Of a stretch of 8,263 nucleotides of DNA, positions 1 to 4,437 are shown in pieces. Below the pieces are notes generated by a model. It did no database searches, was not told the origin of the DNA, and saw nothing but the letters and a program-made list of their open reading frames with translations. Within the stretch, counting starts at the first letter, position 1. Every line of letters begins with the position of its first letter. Both the position numbers and the translations under genes were made by a program. The DNA is from Prevotella sp. Lineage in GTDB: Bacteria; Bacteroidota; Bacteroidia; Bacteroidales; Bacteroidaceae. Location: positions 1 through 8,263 of the forward strand of contig JAJPZE010000013.1 of the NCBI GenBank assembly GCA_021204565.1, in the 5' to 3' direction.

Positions 1-54
1 GAAAGAGGGGGATTCGAACCCCCGAAGCGCTTTTGACGCTTACACGCTTTCCAG
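1..54 (-). other. Attachment-site core: 3' half of tRNA-Ser(GGA)
   Basis: Read on the minus strand, this is the 3' part of a class II tRNA: anticodon loop CTGGAAA (54-48; anticodon GGA), 3' anticodon strand GCGTG (47-43), a variable arm closed by AAGCG/CGCTT, T-stem GGGGG/CCCCC with loop TTCGAAT (23-7), and the first six acceptor bases TCTTTC (6-1). The last acceptor base and discriminator lie outside the window. The partner anticodon strand CACGC is missing: 59-55 read TAGGT, and no D-arm follows. Similarity to the tRNA therefore stops at the anticodon loop, a common crossover site for tyrosine-recombinase phages. The intact copy should lie at the other end of the element. No integrase is in this window. 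Confidence 0.8.
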
Positions 55-197
55 ACCTAAGGGAGGGGACGTAACGTGCTGAAACGCAGGGAATTGTAAT
101 TGTTAATAGGTTTTGCGCATAGGGGTGCGCAAGGGGAAAGGGATATATTTCCTTTCATATTTCTTTCTCTTTGAAGTAATCGTACACGAACAAGGGA
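55..197. repeat. Gene-free attachment-flank segment with two hairpins
   Basis: No credible gene is seen between the tRNA fragment and the protease stop codon. A perfect 7-bp inverted repeat TTGCGCA/TGCGCAA (113-119 and 126-132, 6-base loop) is followed by a 6-bp one, GAAAGG/CCTTTC (136-141 and 151-156). Neither is followed by a T-run on either strand. They could end the leftward accessory transcript, or they could be protein-binding sites beside the attachment core. The sequence does not decide between these. Confidence 0.4.
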
Positions 198-761
198 TTA
201 TTTGCCGTATACAGACTTTTCATGACAGTTCTTATACTTCTTCCCGCTCCCGCACGGGCATAGCTCGTTGCCGTGTTTCTTGCGCTCTTCGTAGAGTTTG
301 CGGTATTTCTTGAACTCCGCCGGTTCTTTCACGTAGTCGATACTTTCAAGCGACGGCACGCGGAACGTCATCACCGTCTTGCCTTCGTAGTTGGTGATAC
401 AGAAGTCGCCGAGAGAGATGATGTCCATACCTATTAACACCCCGACGGAATTATCGTCGGAGAGCGCGTCGCATTCCGTAACCCGTGTTTTAACGGTGAT
501 GTTCTTATTATTGAGTGTTATTGCGACGAGATATACGTTTGCTATATTCACGCCGTTCACGCCGCGCACGCTTGCTTTTTGCACGGGTTGCAACCCCAGT
601 TGGTTTGCCACGTCTTTCGTTACGGCGGAGGTCATCGCGCCCGTGTCCCATATCCCTTTACTTTGAAACACGGCTTGCGTGAGCGGGTTCTTTACTTCCG
701 CCGATGTTTGTATGCAGTCGGCAATATGCCCGAAGCATACGCTCAGTGTGTTTACCGCCAT
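198..761 (-). CDS. Retropepsin-like aspartic protease with C-terminal SEC-C motif
   Basis: The 187-aa protein has the two hallmarks of a single-domain retroviral-type aspartic protease: the catalytic signature WDTGA with Asp39, preceded by a beta-strand segment, and the later hydrophobic-Gly motif LIGMDII (109-115), which packs under the active site. Such proteases act as dimers, each subunit giving one Asp. After a charged linker (about 143-166), the tail carries a complete SEC-C zinc-binding motif, CPCGSGKKYKNCH (Cys168, Cys170, Cys179, His180). There is no signal peptide or membrane segment, so a cytoplasmic role is likely. The start codon lies one base after the stop of the DUF5678-like gene, suggesting coupled translation. 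The fold and metal site are well supported. The substrate and biological role are unknown; processing of a phage or host protein, or a defence role, are guesses. Confidence 0.85.
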   Translation of the reverse strand: MAVNTLSVCFGHIADCIQTSAEVKNPLTQAVFQSKGIWDTGAMTSAVTKDVANQLGLQPVQKASVRGVNGVNIANVYLVAITLNNKNITVKTRVTECDALSDDNSVGVLIGMDIISLGDFCITNYEGKTVMTFRVPSLESIDYVKEPAEFKKYRKLYEERKKHGNELCPCGSGKKYKNCHEKSVYGK

Positions 762-762
762 A

Positions 763-1014
763 TTACGAGAATATTACACGTGCGGGGAATTTCAGTGTAT
801 AGCCGCTGTCGCCGGGCGTGCAGAGTTGCACGAGGAACGTGCCGACTTGCAGTCCTGCGGCGAGTGCTTTATCGAGCGCCTCGTCGAAGGTGTCGCCGGT
901 GAACAGCACCTTATTGTCTTTGAGTACAACGTAGGTATCGGGATGAGCGTTGTATATCTCGTCGTGGTGGTCAACGAAATACTTGAACTCTTCCGTTAAT
1001 CGGTCTCTTTCCAT
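763..1014 (-). CDS. DUF5678-like small protein, partner of the protease
   Basis: This 83-aa soluble protein opens with a charged helix (MERDRLTEEFKYFVDHHDEI) and continues with a compact alpha/beta pattern: a strand pair around TYVVLKDNKVLFTGD, helix TFDEALDKALAAG, and a strand around FLVQLCTPGD. The pattern (PDTYVV.KD.KV...G.TFDEAL) matches DUF5678-type proteins, which I recall occurring beside retropepsin-like proteases in other prokaryotes. That pairing is from memory and was not searched. Its stop TAA is followed by a single T and then the protease ATG, so the two genes form one translational unit. It might be a substrate, adaptor or inhibitor of the protease; nothing in the sequence chooses between these. 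No catalytic motif is visible. Confidence 0.75.
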   Translation of the reverse strand: MERDRLTEEFKYFVDHHDEIYNAHPDTYVVLKDNKVLFTGDTFDEALDKALAAGLQVGTFLVQLCTPGDSGYTLKFPARVIFS

Positions 1015-1035
1015 AGTCGTGTTGTTATTAGCGTC

Positions 1036-1128
1036 TTATTTGTAGTTTTGATGCAGTTGCAGTCCGTACTGAATATAGTGTATGAACTCGTGGTCGGTGC
1101 TGACGAGCATGGCGCGGTATAGTCTCAT
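1036..1128 (-). CDS. 30-aa microprotein, unknown function
   Basis: A short ORF begins MRLYRAMLVSTDHEFIHYIQ and ends LHQNYK. Its ATG overlaps the stop of the upstream 54-aa gene in the classical ATGA arrangement, and its stop lies about 20 bases before the DUF5678-like gene. It has no membrane segment and no motif I recognise; it is rich in His and Tyr. Support comes only from the overlap and the position within a tightly packed operon. It could instead be a chance ORF between two real genes. Confidence 0.4.
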   Translation of the reverse strand: MRLYRAMLVSTDHEFIHYIQYGLQLHQNYK

Positions 1129-1289
1129 TTCATCACCGCTCTCATATCCTTTATTACAAGGAACGTTTTTTCGTTGTCGTCTCTAAGCAACCACTCCCCG
1201 TATTTATTGAGTTTCTTCGGGAGCGCGGCTCTTCTTTCCTCATAGGTCATCTCCGACCATTTCTTTTGATTCGTTTCCTTTCTTGCCAT
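1125..1289 (-). CDS. 54-aa small basic protein, first gene of accessory operon
   Basis: The 54-aa product starts MARKETNQKKWSEMTYEERR and ends VIKDMRAVMK. It is basic and rich in charged residues, with a likely N-terminal helix (residues 12-30) and a hydrophobic strand (TFLVIKD) near the C terminus. The ATG follows an A/T-rich leader, as is usual in Bacteroidales. It is the first ORF downstream of a TATCTTTG promoter-like box about 60 bases upstream, and it overlaps the next ORF by four bases. I do not recognise the family. A role as a regulator or adaptor for the downstream protease pair would be speculation. Confidence 0.6.
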   Translation of the reverse strand: MARKETNQKKWSEMTYEERRAALPKKLNKYGEWLLRDDNEKTFLVIKDMRAVMK

Positions 1290-1349
1290 AAAATAGAGTA
1301 TTGTTAAACGTAAGACACTTGCGCGTACATCGTATTATGTATGCGTGTG

Positions 1350-1370
1350 CAAAGATAATCATTCGGGCGG
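1350..1370 (-). promoter_or_regulatory. Promoter-like site of the leftward accessory operon
   Basis: The minus strand reads CCGCCCGAA (1370-1362), four bases, then TATCTTTG (1357-1350), an exact match to the Bacteroidetes -7 consensus TAnnTTTG. The first gene starts about 60 bases downstream at 1289. No -33 TTG is evident; the CCGCCCGAA block stands close to where it would be, and the same block precedes another leftward promoter at 1964. The site begins just past the repressor stop codon (1372), so the operon need not depend on read-through from the repressor. Confidence 0.55.
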
Positions 1371-1371
1371 A

Positions 1372-1821
1372 TTATCGGGGCGGGTTGTTTAATAGTTTCT
1401 CTATCAGGGCAAGGGCGCGTGCCGTTTGTTCCTGCGCGGCACGCGCTTGTTCTTGGGCTATCCGGGTTTGCTCCTGCGCCTGCTCCACGAGGCGGCGTTG
1501 CGCGGATAGCTCCTCTAACAGGCGCGCGTCCGTCGACGTCTGATGTACGTCCCCCTGAACATTGCCGTTACCCACTATCTGATTGCTGTTGACAATGCCG
1601 TTACCCGAAGAAACAAGCATATCACCCTCACCGTACAAAAGCCAATCTACATTAAGTGCAGGGTATACTCTGCGGATTTCATTTAACCGCTCTACACTAA
1701 TCTTTGCCGACATTATCTTGGAGTAACCGTTTGACGCACCTATACTTCGTTCAAACTCCCGTACACTAATACCTATATATTTAGTGTACTCCTCAATACG
1801 TTCTTTCACTGTTGTTGCCAT
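1372..1821 (-). CDS. CI-like phage repressor, XRE-type HTH with coiled-coil tail
   Basis: The 149-aa protein has an N-terminal helix-turn-helix (about 5-60), including ISVREFERSIGASNGYSKI and the WLLYGEGDML ending typical of Bacteroidales phage repressors (VYPALNVDWLL). A Gly/Asn-rich linker (72-93, GNGIVNSNQIVGNG and on) follows, then a coiled coil (98-143) containing near-perfect heptads AQEQTRI-AQEQARA-AQEQTAR, which probably drives oligomerisation. It lacks the Ser-Lys peptidase domain of LexA/CI-type repressors, so induction by RecA-stimulated self-cleavage is not expected. I chose MATTVKERIE over an in-frame ATG 13 codons upstream because HTH repressors begin there and the extra residues are hydrophobic and unlike the family. 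It probably binds the TTAGTGTAG-type sites inside and upstream of its own gene, controlling the rightward promoter. Confidence 0.85.
   Translation of the reverse strand: MATTVKERIEEYTKYIGISVREFERSIGASNGYSKIMSAKISVERLNEIRRVYPALNVDWLLYGEGDMLVSSGNGIVNSNQIVGNGNVQGDVHQTSTDARLLEELSAQRRLVEQAQEQTRIAQEQARAAQEQTARALALIEKLLNNPPR
1692..1700. promoter_or_regulatory. Operator-like half-site inside the repressor gene
   Basis: CTACACTAA is an exact inverted copy of TTAGTGTAG at 1871-1879 in the rightward promoter. It lies in the repressor reading frame, where it encodes Ile-Ser-Val-Glu with the same codons as the copy at 1761-1769. Coincidence through repeated ISV peptides is possible. Confidence 0.3.
1761..1789. 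promoter_or_regulatory. Inverted-repeat operator inside the repressor gene
   Basis: GTACACTAA (1761-1769) and TTAGTGTAC (1781-1789) form a perfect 9-bp inverted repeat with an 11-base spacer, so the arm centres are 20 bp apart, close to two helical turns. The arms share eight of nine bases with the half-site TTAGTGTAG in the rightward promoter. The site covers codons for the repressor's first helices and may act as an auxiliary operator or roadblock. Confidence 0.45.
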
Positions 1822-1865
1822 AAAGTTAAATATAATTAATCCGTATATTAAAATCGACAATTTCC

Positions 1866-1896
1866 TTGCATTAGTGTAGTCTACAATCTATCTTTG
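1866..1896 (+). promoter_or_regulatory. Rightward early promoter with embedded operator
   Basis: TTG at 1866-1868 and TATCTTTG at 1889-1896 match the Bacteroidetes -33 and -7 elements, with a 20-base spacer. The spacer holds TTAGTGTAG (1871-1879), which runs into the 11-bp perfect palindrome TGTAGTCTACA (1875-1885). A repressor bound there would cover the promoter. Transcription would start near 1902 and run into the rightward genes. This is the best promoter in the window. Confidence 0.7.
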
Positions 1897-1917
1897 CCTC
1901 GTCTTACAGCAGGAGAT

Positions 1918-2034
1918 ATGTATTCAATCGTTGATAACTCACTGATAATTAAAGAGCAAAGGTACTGTTCGGGCGGTGTTCGGGCGGGAGTCGTTGGCTT
2001 AAATGTTCTTAATGTAACAAATATAGATATATGA
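1918..2034 (+). CDS. Possible 38-aa leader ORF
   Basis: An ATG at 1918 lies just behind AGGAG (1911-1915), about 15 bases past the predicted rightward start site. The ORF runs 38 codons (MYSIVDNSLIIKEQRYCSGG and on) and ends in TGA overlapping the ATG of the next gene in the ATGA arrangement. The middle of the ORF is the tandem repeat and the facing promoter, so the sequence there is constrained for another purpose. It may be a leader that couples translation to the 2031 gene, or chance. The product has no recognisable motif. Confidence 0.25.
   Translation: MYSIVDNSLIIKEQRYCSGGVRAGVVGLNVLNVTNIDI
1957..1987 (-). promoter_or_regulatory. Leftward promoter-like site with 11-bp tandem repeat, likely for the repressor
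   Basis: The minus strand reads TACCTTTG (1964-1957), an exact TAnnTTTG box, immediately preceded by two perfect copies of CCGCCCGAACA (1987-1977 and 1976-1966). The repeats take the place of a -33 element, which suggests an activator or repressor binding site. Transcription would start near 1950 and reach the repressor ATG at 1821 after a leader of about 130 bases, crossing the rightward promoter on the way. No better promoter for the repressor gene is seen closer to its start. Confidence 0.45.
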
Positions 2035-2381
2035 GACTTCAAATGCTTTTTCAAGTAACGGGGCGAGACGAGCCGGAGTTGGGCATAAGCTCATACATCA
2101 CCGATGACGAAAGATACATCGGCAACATAAACTCCAAAGGGGAGCAGACGCAACCGGATGCAGCTTTTCGCGGTTTTACACCGGAGTTTCAGGTTGCGTT
2201 TGAAAGAGACGCCGCCTTGTTTTCAGGGCTGTGCCGTCATCTTGAAGAGCAGGCAGCTCTTTACTTCACGGAGTTCTGCAAGGCTTCCGCGAACGCGGCG
2301 AGTTTACAGCCGGACGTAAACTCCATACCGCCGAGCATGACACCGCGAACGGACTCAATACCGCCGGAAATTACTTTATGA
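2031..2381 (+). CDS. Hypothetical early phage protein, unknown function
   Basis: This 116-aa soluble protein is the first full-length ORF after the rightward promoter, so it occupies the position of a cro-like or anti-repressor gene. It does not contain an evident HTH. The N-terminal half (MRLQMLFQVTGRDEPELGIS) suggests beta structure; a helix-rich stretch (about 58-90) follows, and the last 25 residues are rich in Pro and Ser. Those last residues come from DNA that also encodes a small protein on the other strand (2452 to 2261), so the C terminus may not be under selection. I do not recognise a family. Confidence 0.5.
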   Translation: MRLQMLFQVTGRDEPELGISSYITDDERYIGNINSKGEQTQPDAAFRGFTPEFQVAFERDAALFSGLCRHLEEQAALYFTEFCKASANAASLQPDVNSIPPSMTPRTDSIPPEITL

Positions 2382-2452
2382 AAGCTAATGATATAGTCGG
2401 CGCGGACGTACCCCGTCTTGCCGCCGATGTTGACGGAAATGAATTTATTCAT
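2261..2452 (-). CDS. 63-aa hypothetical protein on the antisense strand
   Basis: The protein (MNKFISVNIGGKTGYVRADY and on) has the look of small Bacteroidales proteins that begin MKFI.., with alternating strands (ISVNIGGKTGYV, YIISFHKV), a Gly-rich turn, and a C-terminal helix (KLAAFAEALQNSV). An exact TAnnTTTG box, TAACTTTG at 2485-2478, lies 26 bases upstream on the same strand, and the leader is A/T-rich. Its final 121 bases run antisense to the end of the 2031 gene. No function can be assigned. Its own promoter and natural composition argue that it is real. Confidence 0.55.
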   Translation of the reverse strand: MNKFISVNIGGKTGYVRADYIISFHKVISGGIESVRGVMLGGMEFTSGCKLAAFAEALQNSVK

Positions 2453-2477
2453 AATGCTTAATAAGTTTTTGACGATG

Positions 2478-2485
2478 CAAAGTTA
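2478..2485 (-). promoter_or_regulatory. -7 box for the antisense small gene
   Basis: TAACTTTG on the minus strand matches TAnnTTTG and lies 26 bases before the ATG at 2452. A clear -33 TTG is missing (the region reads AATGTG). Transcription would oppose the rightward early transcript. Confidence 0.45.
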
Positions 2486-2563
2486 AGCATTTTCCCCGAC
2501 ACATTGGAGTGGCAGACGGTTCGAGTCCGCACGGGGGAGCAAAGAGAAAGGAACACAAAGGAT

Positions 2564-3037
2564 ATGCAGCAAGAATACACGGACAGGCAAATACGCAAGT
2601 CGGGGTTTGGGGAGACCGAGACCGATGGCGGGCAGAGGCGTTATACCCCCCGCCGTTCGGCTCTCCTCAAACGTTGCCGCGAGGTGCAGGACGAGTTGAA
2701 GGGCAAAACGATAATAGAGAACACGTCGTTTGCCGGCGAGACGAGTTTCGCGATAGAGCGGTTGTTCCCGAACGAGACCGGCACGAGCGTTCATTTCGCC
2801 ACGAAAGAGCCTATAATACACGGGGGGCGGGAGATAGTCGTGCCGGTGGAGAATATGGCGGAGCTGTTGAAGTCGGGGCGCGTAAAGTTGCATTACGAGA
2901 CGTTAAACGGCACGGGCGTGCGTGTGGTTACGCTGTTCGAGACGTGGAGAGCGAACCTTATTGCGAGCCGTACGGCAAAGAGCGTGAAGAGTGATAACGA
3001 TAACGATAACGATAACGATATAAGTTTAACCATTTAA
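2564..3037 (+). CDS. Hypothetical phage protein with DN-repeat tail
   Basis: The preferred start (ATG after AAAGG) gives a 157-aa protein beginning MQQEYTDRQIRKSGFGETET. An upstream in-frame ATG at 2504 would add 20 residues, but it lies in sequence shared with other signals. The N-terminal 35 residues are polar. A mixed alpha/beta region follows (RSALLKRCREVQDELKGKTI, then VHFATKEPIIHGGREIVVPV, VRVVTLFETW). The C terminus is an acidic tail of alternating Asp-Asn encoded by a GATAAC repeat. I do not recognise the family. The position between the switch and the replication genes suggests an early function such as host takeover or recombination. Confidence 0.65.
   Translation: MQQEYTDRQIRKSGFGETETDGGQRRYTPRRSALLKRCREVQDELKGKTIIENTSFAGETSFAIERLFPNETGTSVHFATKEPIIHGGREIVVPVENMAELLKSGRVKLHYETLNGTGVRVVTLFETWRANLIASRTAKSVKSDNDNDNDNDISLTI
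2993..3020 (+). repeat. GATAAC hexanucleotide repeat
   Basis: Four perfect copies of GATAAC plus GATA lie at the 3' end of the preceding gene and encode alternating Asp-Asn. Since the unit is six bases, slippage would change tail length by DN units without changing the frame. Confidence 0.9.
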
Positions 3038-3048
3038 TTATTTAGCGT

Positions 3049-3126
3049 ATGGAGCAGATGAGTTTTTGCGTGAAGCCCCTTAGGGCGTTAGTAGTGAACC
3101 TTTTTGCAGAGGAGACGATGTTATGA
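3049..3126 (+). CDS. 25-aa microprotein coupled to the membrane protein gene
   Basis: A short ORF (MEQMSFCVKPLRALVVNLFA, ending EETML) fills the gap between two larger genes. Its stop codon overlaps the next start as ATGA, which suggests translational coupling. No motif is recognised. The only alternative reading of the gap is a plain leader for the membrane protein gene. Confidence 0.4.
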   Translation: MEQMSFCVKPLRALVVNLFAEETML

Positions 3127-3341
3127 AAGCTTTGATTGCAGCGTATAGGAACTGGCGTATCGTAGTGCTGTGTTTGGTCGGCGTTATGGTATTGTTGTTA
3201 GCCTTATGCGAGGCGGACGACTGGCGTGTGTTTCTTCTTACGAAAGCGGCGGCTGTCGGGCTATGGTTATGCTGTCTTGTCCTTTATTACATTTGGGACG
3301 ACGACGGCAAGTTGCGCGAGTTAGACGACATTGAAGAGTAA
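3123..3341 (+). CDS. Small two-helix inner-membrane protein
   Basis: This 72-aa protein has two clear transmembrane segments: about 12-29 (RIVVLCLVGVMVLLLALC) and about 35-57 (VFLLTKAAAVGLWLCCLVLY), joined by a short acidic loop (EADDW). The tail is acidic (DDDGKLRELDDIEE). The basic N terminus and acidic C terminus suggest both ends face the cytoplasm. Similar short proteins with a NWR....DDW..FLLTK.AA pattern are familiar from Bacteroidales mobile elements, from memory only. Its function is unknown; membrane anchoring of phage replication or superinfection exclusion are possibilities. It sits in a tight rightward operon, 14 bases before the next gene. Confidence 0.75.
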   Translation: MKALIAAYRNWRIVVLCLVGVMVLLLALCEADDWRVFLLTKAAAVGLWLCCLVLYYIWDDDGKLRELDDIEE

Positions 3342-3355
3342 CAGGAGGCAGGGCT

Positions 3356-3574
3356 ATGGTTTGCGAAATGCCGAATGTATCGATGTTAGGCTGGTATCCT
3401 GTTCGCGTAACGGCGGAGCTGTTAGGCGTACACGAGAACACCGTTCGCAGTTGGATAGGCAAGGGCGTATTCCGACCGGGAGAGTATAACAGGCGCGTAT
3501 ACGGGCGCAACGTGGTAGTGATTAAAGGTCGTGCAATACAGCGCGTCTGGGGCGCAATGGTGATAGGCAAGTAA
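3356..3574 (+). CDS. MerR/excisionase-like HTH protein
   Basis: The 72-aa protein is a single DNA-binding domain. WYPVRVTAELLGVHENTVRS is the characteristic helix-turn-helix (about 13-32), followed by the WIGKGVF...Y.RR wing region of excisionase/MerR-like small proteins (helix_turn_helix_17 type). A good Shine-Dalgarno, AGGAGG, lies ahead of the ATG. An internal Met (residue 5) is an alternative start. Such proteins act as excisionases or transcription regulators in phages and integrative elements. With the attachment core at the window's left end, excisionase is reasonable, but the gene is nearly fused to ssb (5-base gap), which would fit a regulator of the replication genes equally well. 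Confidence 0.75.
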   Translation: MVCEMPNVSMLGWYPVRVTAELLGVHENTVRSWIGKGVFRPGEYNRRVYGRNVVVIKGRAIQRVWGAMVIGK

Positions 3575-3579
3575 TACAT

Positions 3580-4437
3580 ATGGGCAGGTTTCTTTCTAAT
3601 CCCAATAAGTCGTACGACCGTATGGAGCGCGAGAAAGCGTGGGAGCGCGAGTTCCGTACTGCGGGCGAAGAGGAGACGGAAATCTATGCGCGTTACGCGC
3701 GCGGCGAGATAGGGTTAGAAGAGTTTACCGACCTGATGAACAAAGTAGATGATAAGAAGATTAAACTTCTTGACAACACTGATTTTATAGATTTTGTTTT
3801 AGCATTAGAAAGTTTAAGCAGTATGGTAATTCAAGGAACGATTAAGGCGGCGTATCCGGTGGAGACCTATCAAGGGAAACGGGACGGCGCGATAAGGAAC
3901 AAGTATTCTTTCTTAATAGAGGGCATGCCGGACAGCAGGGGCAACGCGGACTCGGTCAAGGTAACGGTGTTCAAGGACGACCTCGCTAACGGTATGAATC
4001 AAATGATAGGGCGCGTGGTAGATGTCTATCTTCGCTTTCAGGTGCGCACATCGAGCAACGGAGGAGTATTCAACAACATCACCTGCACCGACTGTATGGT
4101 GGGCGGCATCTCAATTGCCACCAGCAACGCCGTACCGCAATACGGACAGCAACCACAACAGCAATCATACTCCGGCGGACAGACAGTACAACAGATGCGG
4201 CAACAAATGCAACTGATGCAACAGTGGATGCAACAGATGCAGGGGCAACAGGCAACGATGGGGCAACAACCCGAACAACCCGGACAACCCGGACAAACGC
4301 CGGGAGCATCACTGGGCGTATATAAAGCGAAAGACATACCGTCTTCTCCGATAGCGGTACAGGCACAACCACAGGCACAACCACAACCACAACAGACGGT
4401 GCAGAAAGAGGCGCAAGCCGACGACCTGCCGTTCTGA
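3580..4437 (+). CDS. ssb: Phage single-stranded DNA-binding protein with SSB-type C-terminal tip
   Basis: The 285-aa product has a charged N-terminal region (1-65), then a beta-rich domain (about 70-180: VIQGTIKAAYPVETY, KYSFLIEGM, SVKVTVFKD, RVVDVYLRFQV, NNITCTDCMV) consistent with an OB fold. A very Gln-rich linker (184-280: Q-Q-M and QAQPQ repeats) ends in DDLPF, the acidic-aromatic tip by which bacterial SSBs recruit partners. It is longer than E. coli SSB (178 aa), mainly through the N-terminal extension and the linker. The OB assignment is by pattern only; the tip and linker are the strong evidence. Codons 55-86 (about 3742-3838) are markedly more AT-rich than the rest. It heads the replication gene set. 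It may bind nuclease, loader and primase-helicase encoded downstream. Confidence 0.75.
   Translation: MGRFLSNPNKSYDRMEREKAWEREFRTAGEEETEIYARYARGEIGLEEFTDLMNKVDDKKIKLLDNTDFIDFVLALESLSSMVIQGTIKAAYPVETYQGKRDGAIRNKYSFLIEGMPDSRGNADSVKVTVFKDDLANGMNQMIGRVVDVYLRFQVRTSSNGGVFNNITCTDCMVGGISIATSNAVPQYGQQPQQQSYSGGQTVQQMRQQMQLMQQWMQQMQGQQATMGQQPEQPGQPGQTPGASLGVYKAKDIPSSPIAVQAQPQAQPQPQQTVQKEAQADDLPF

Noticed and set aside
1301..1543. 80-aa plus-strand ORF across the end of the repressor gene
   Set aside because: Cys/Ala/Arg-rich antisense of the coiled-coil repeat; no start context.
1831..1860. TTG plus TATATTTA as the repressor's own promoter close to its ATG
   Set aside because: Spacer of about 23 bases, last base of the -7 box wrong, and almost no room for a leader; the exact TACCTTTG box at 1964 fits better.
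2492..2538. tRNA-like fragment: TTCCCCG pairs with CGGGGGA, with a GGTTCGAGTCC T-loop between them
   Set aside because: Only 47 bases long, T-stem has two mismatches, no D or anticodon arm; it also overlaps the antisense promoter region. Probably chance.
2483..2893. 136-aa minus-strand ORF opposite the 2564 gene
   Set aside because: Arg/Leu-rich composition typical of the antisense of a GC-biased gene; no leader or neighbouring gene on that strand supports it.
2509..2994. 161-aa plus-strand ORF in another frame of the 2564 gene
   Set aside because: Very rich in Arg, Gly and His; the competing frame has balanced composition, a better start and the in-frame repeat tail.
3769..3796. TTGACA and TAGATTTTG as a promoter within ssb
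   Set aside because: Spacing is 12-15 bases and the -7 box has an extra base; the AT-rich codon island alone explains the resemblance.
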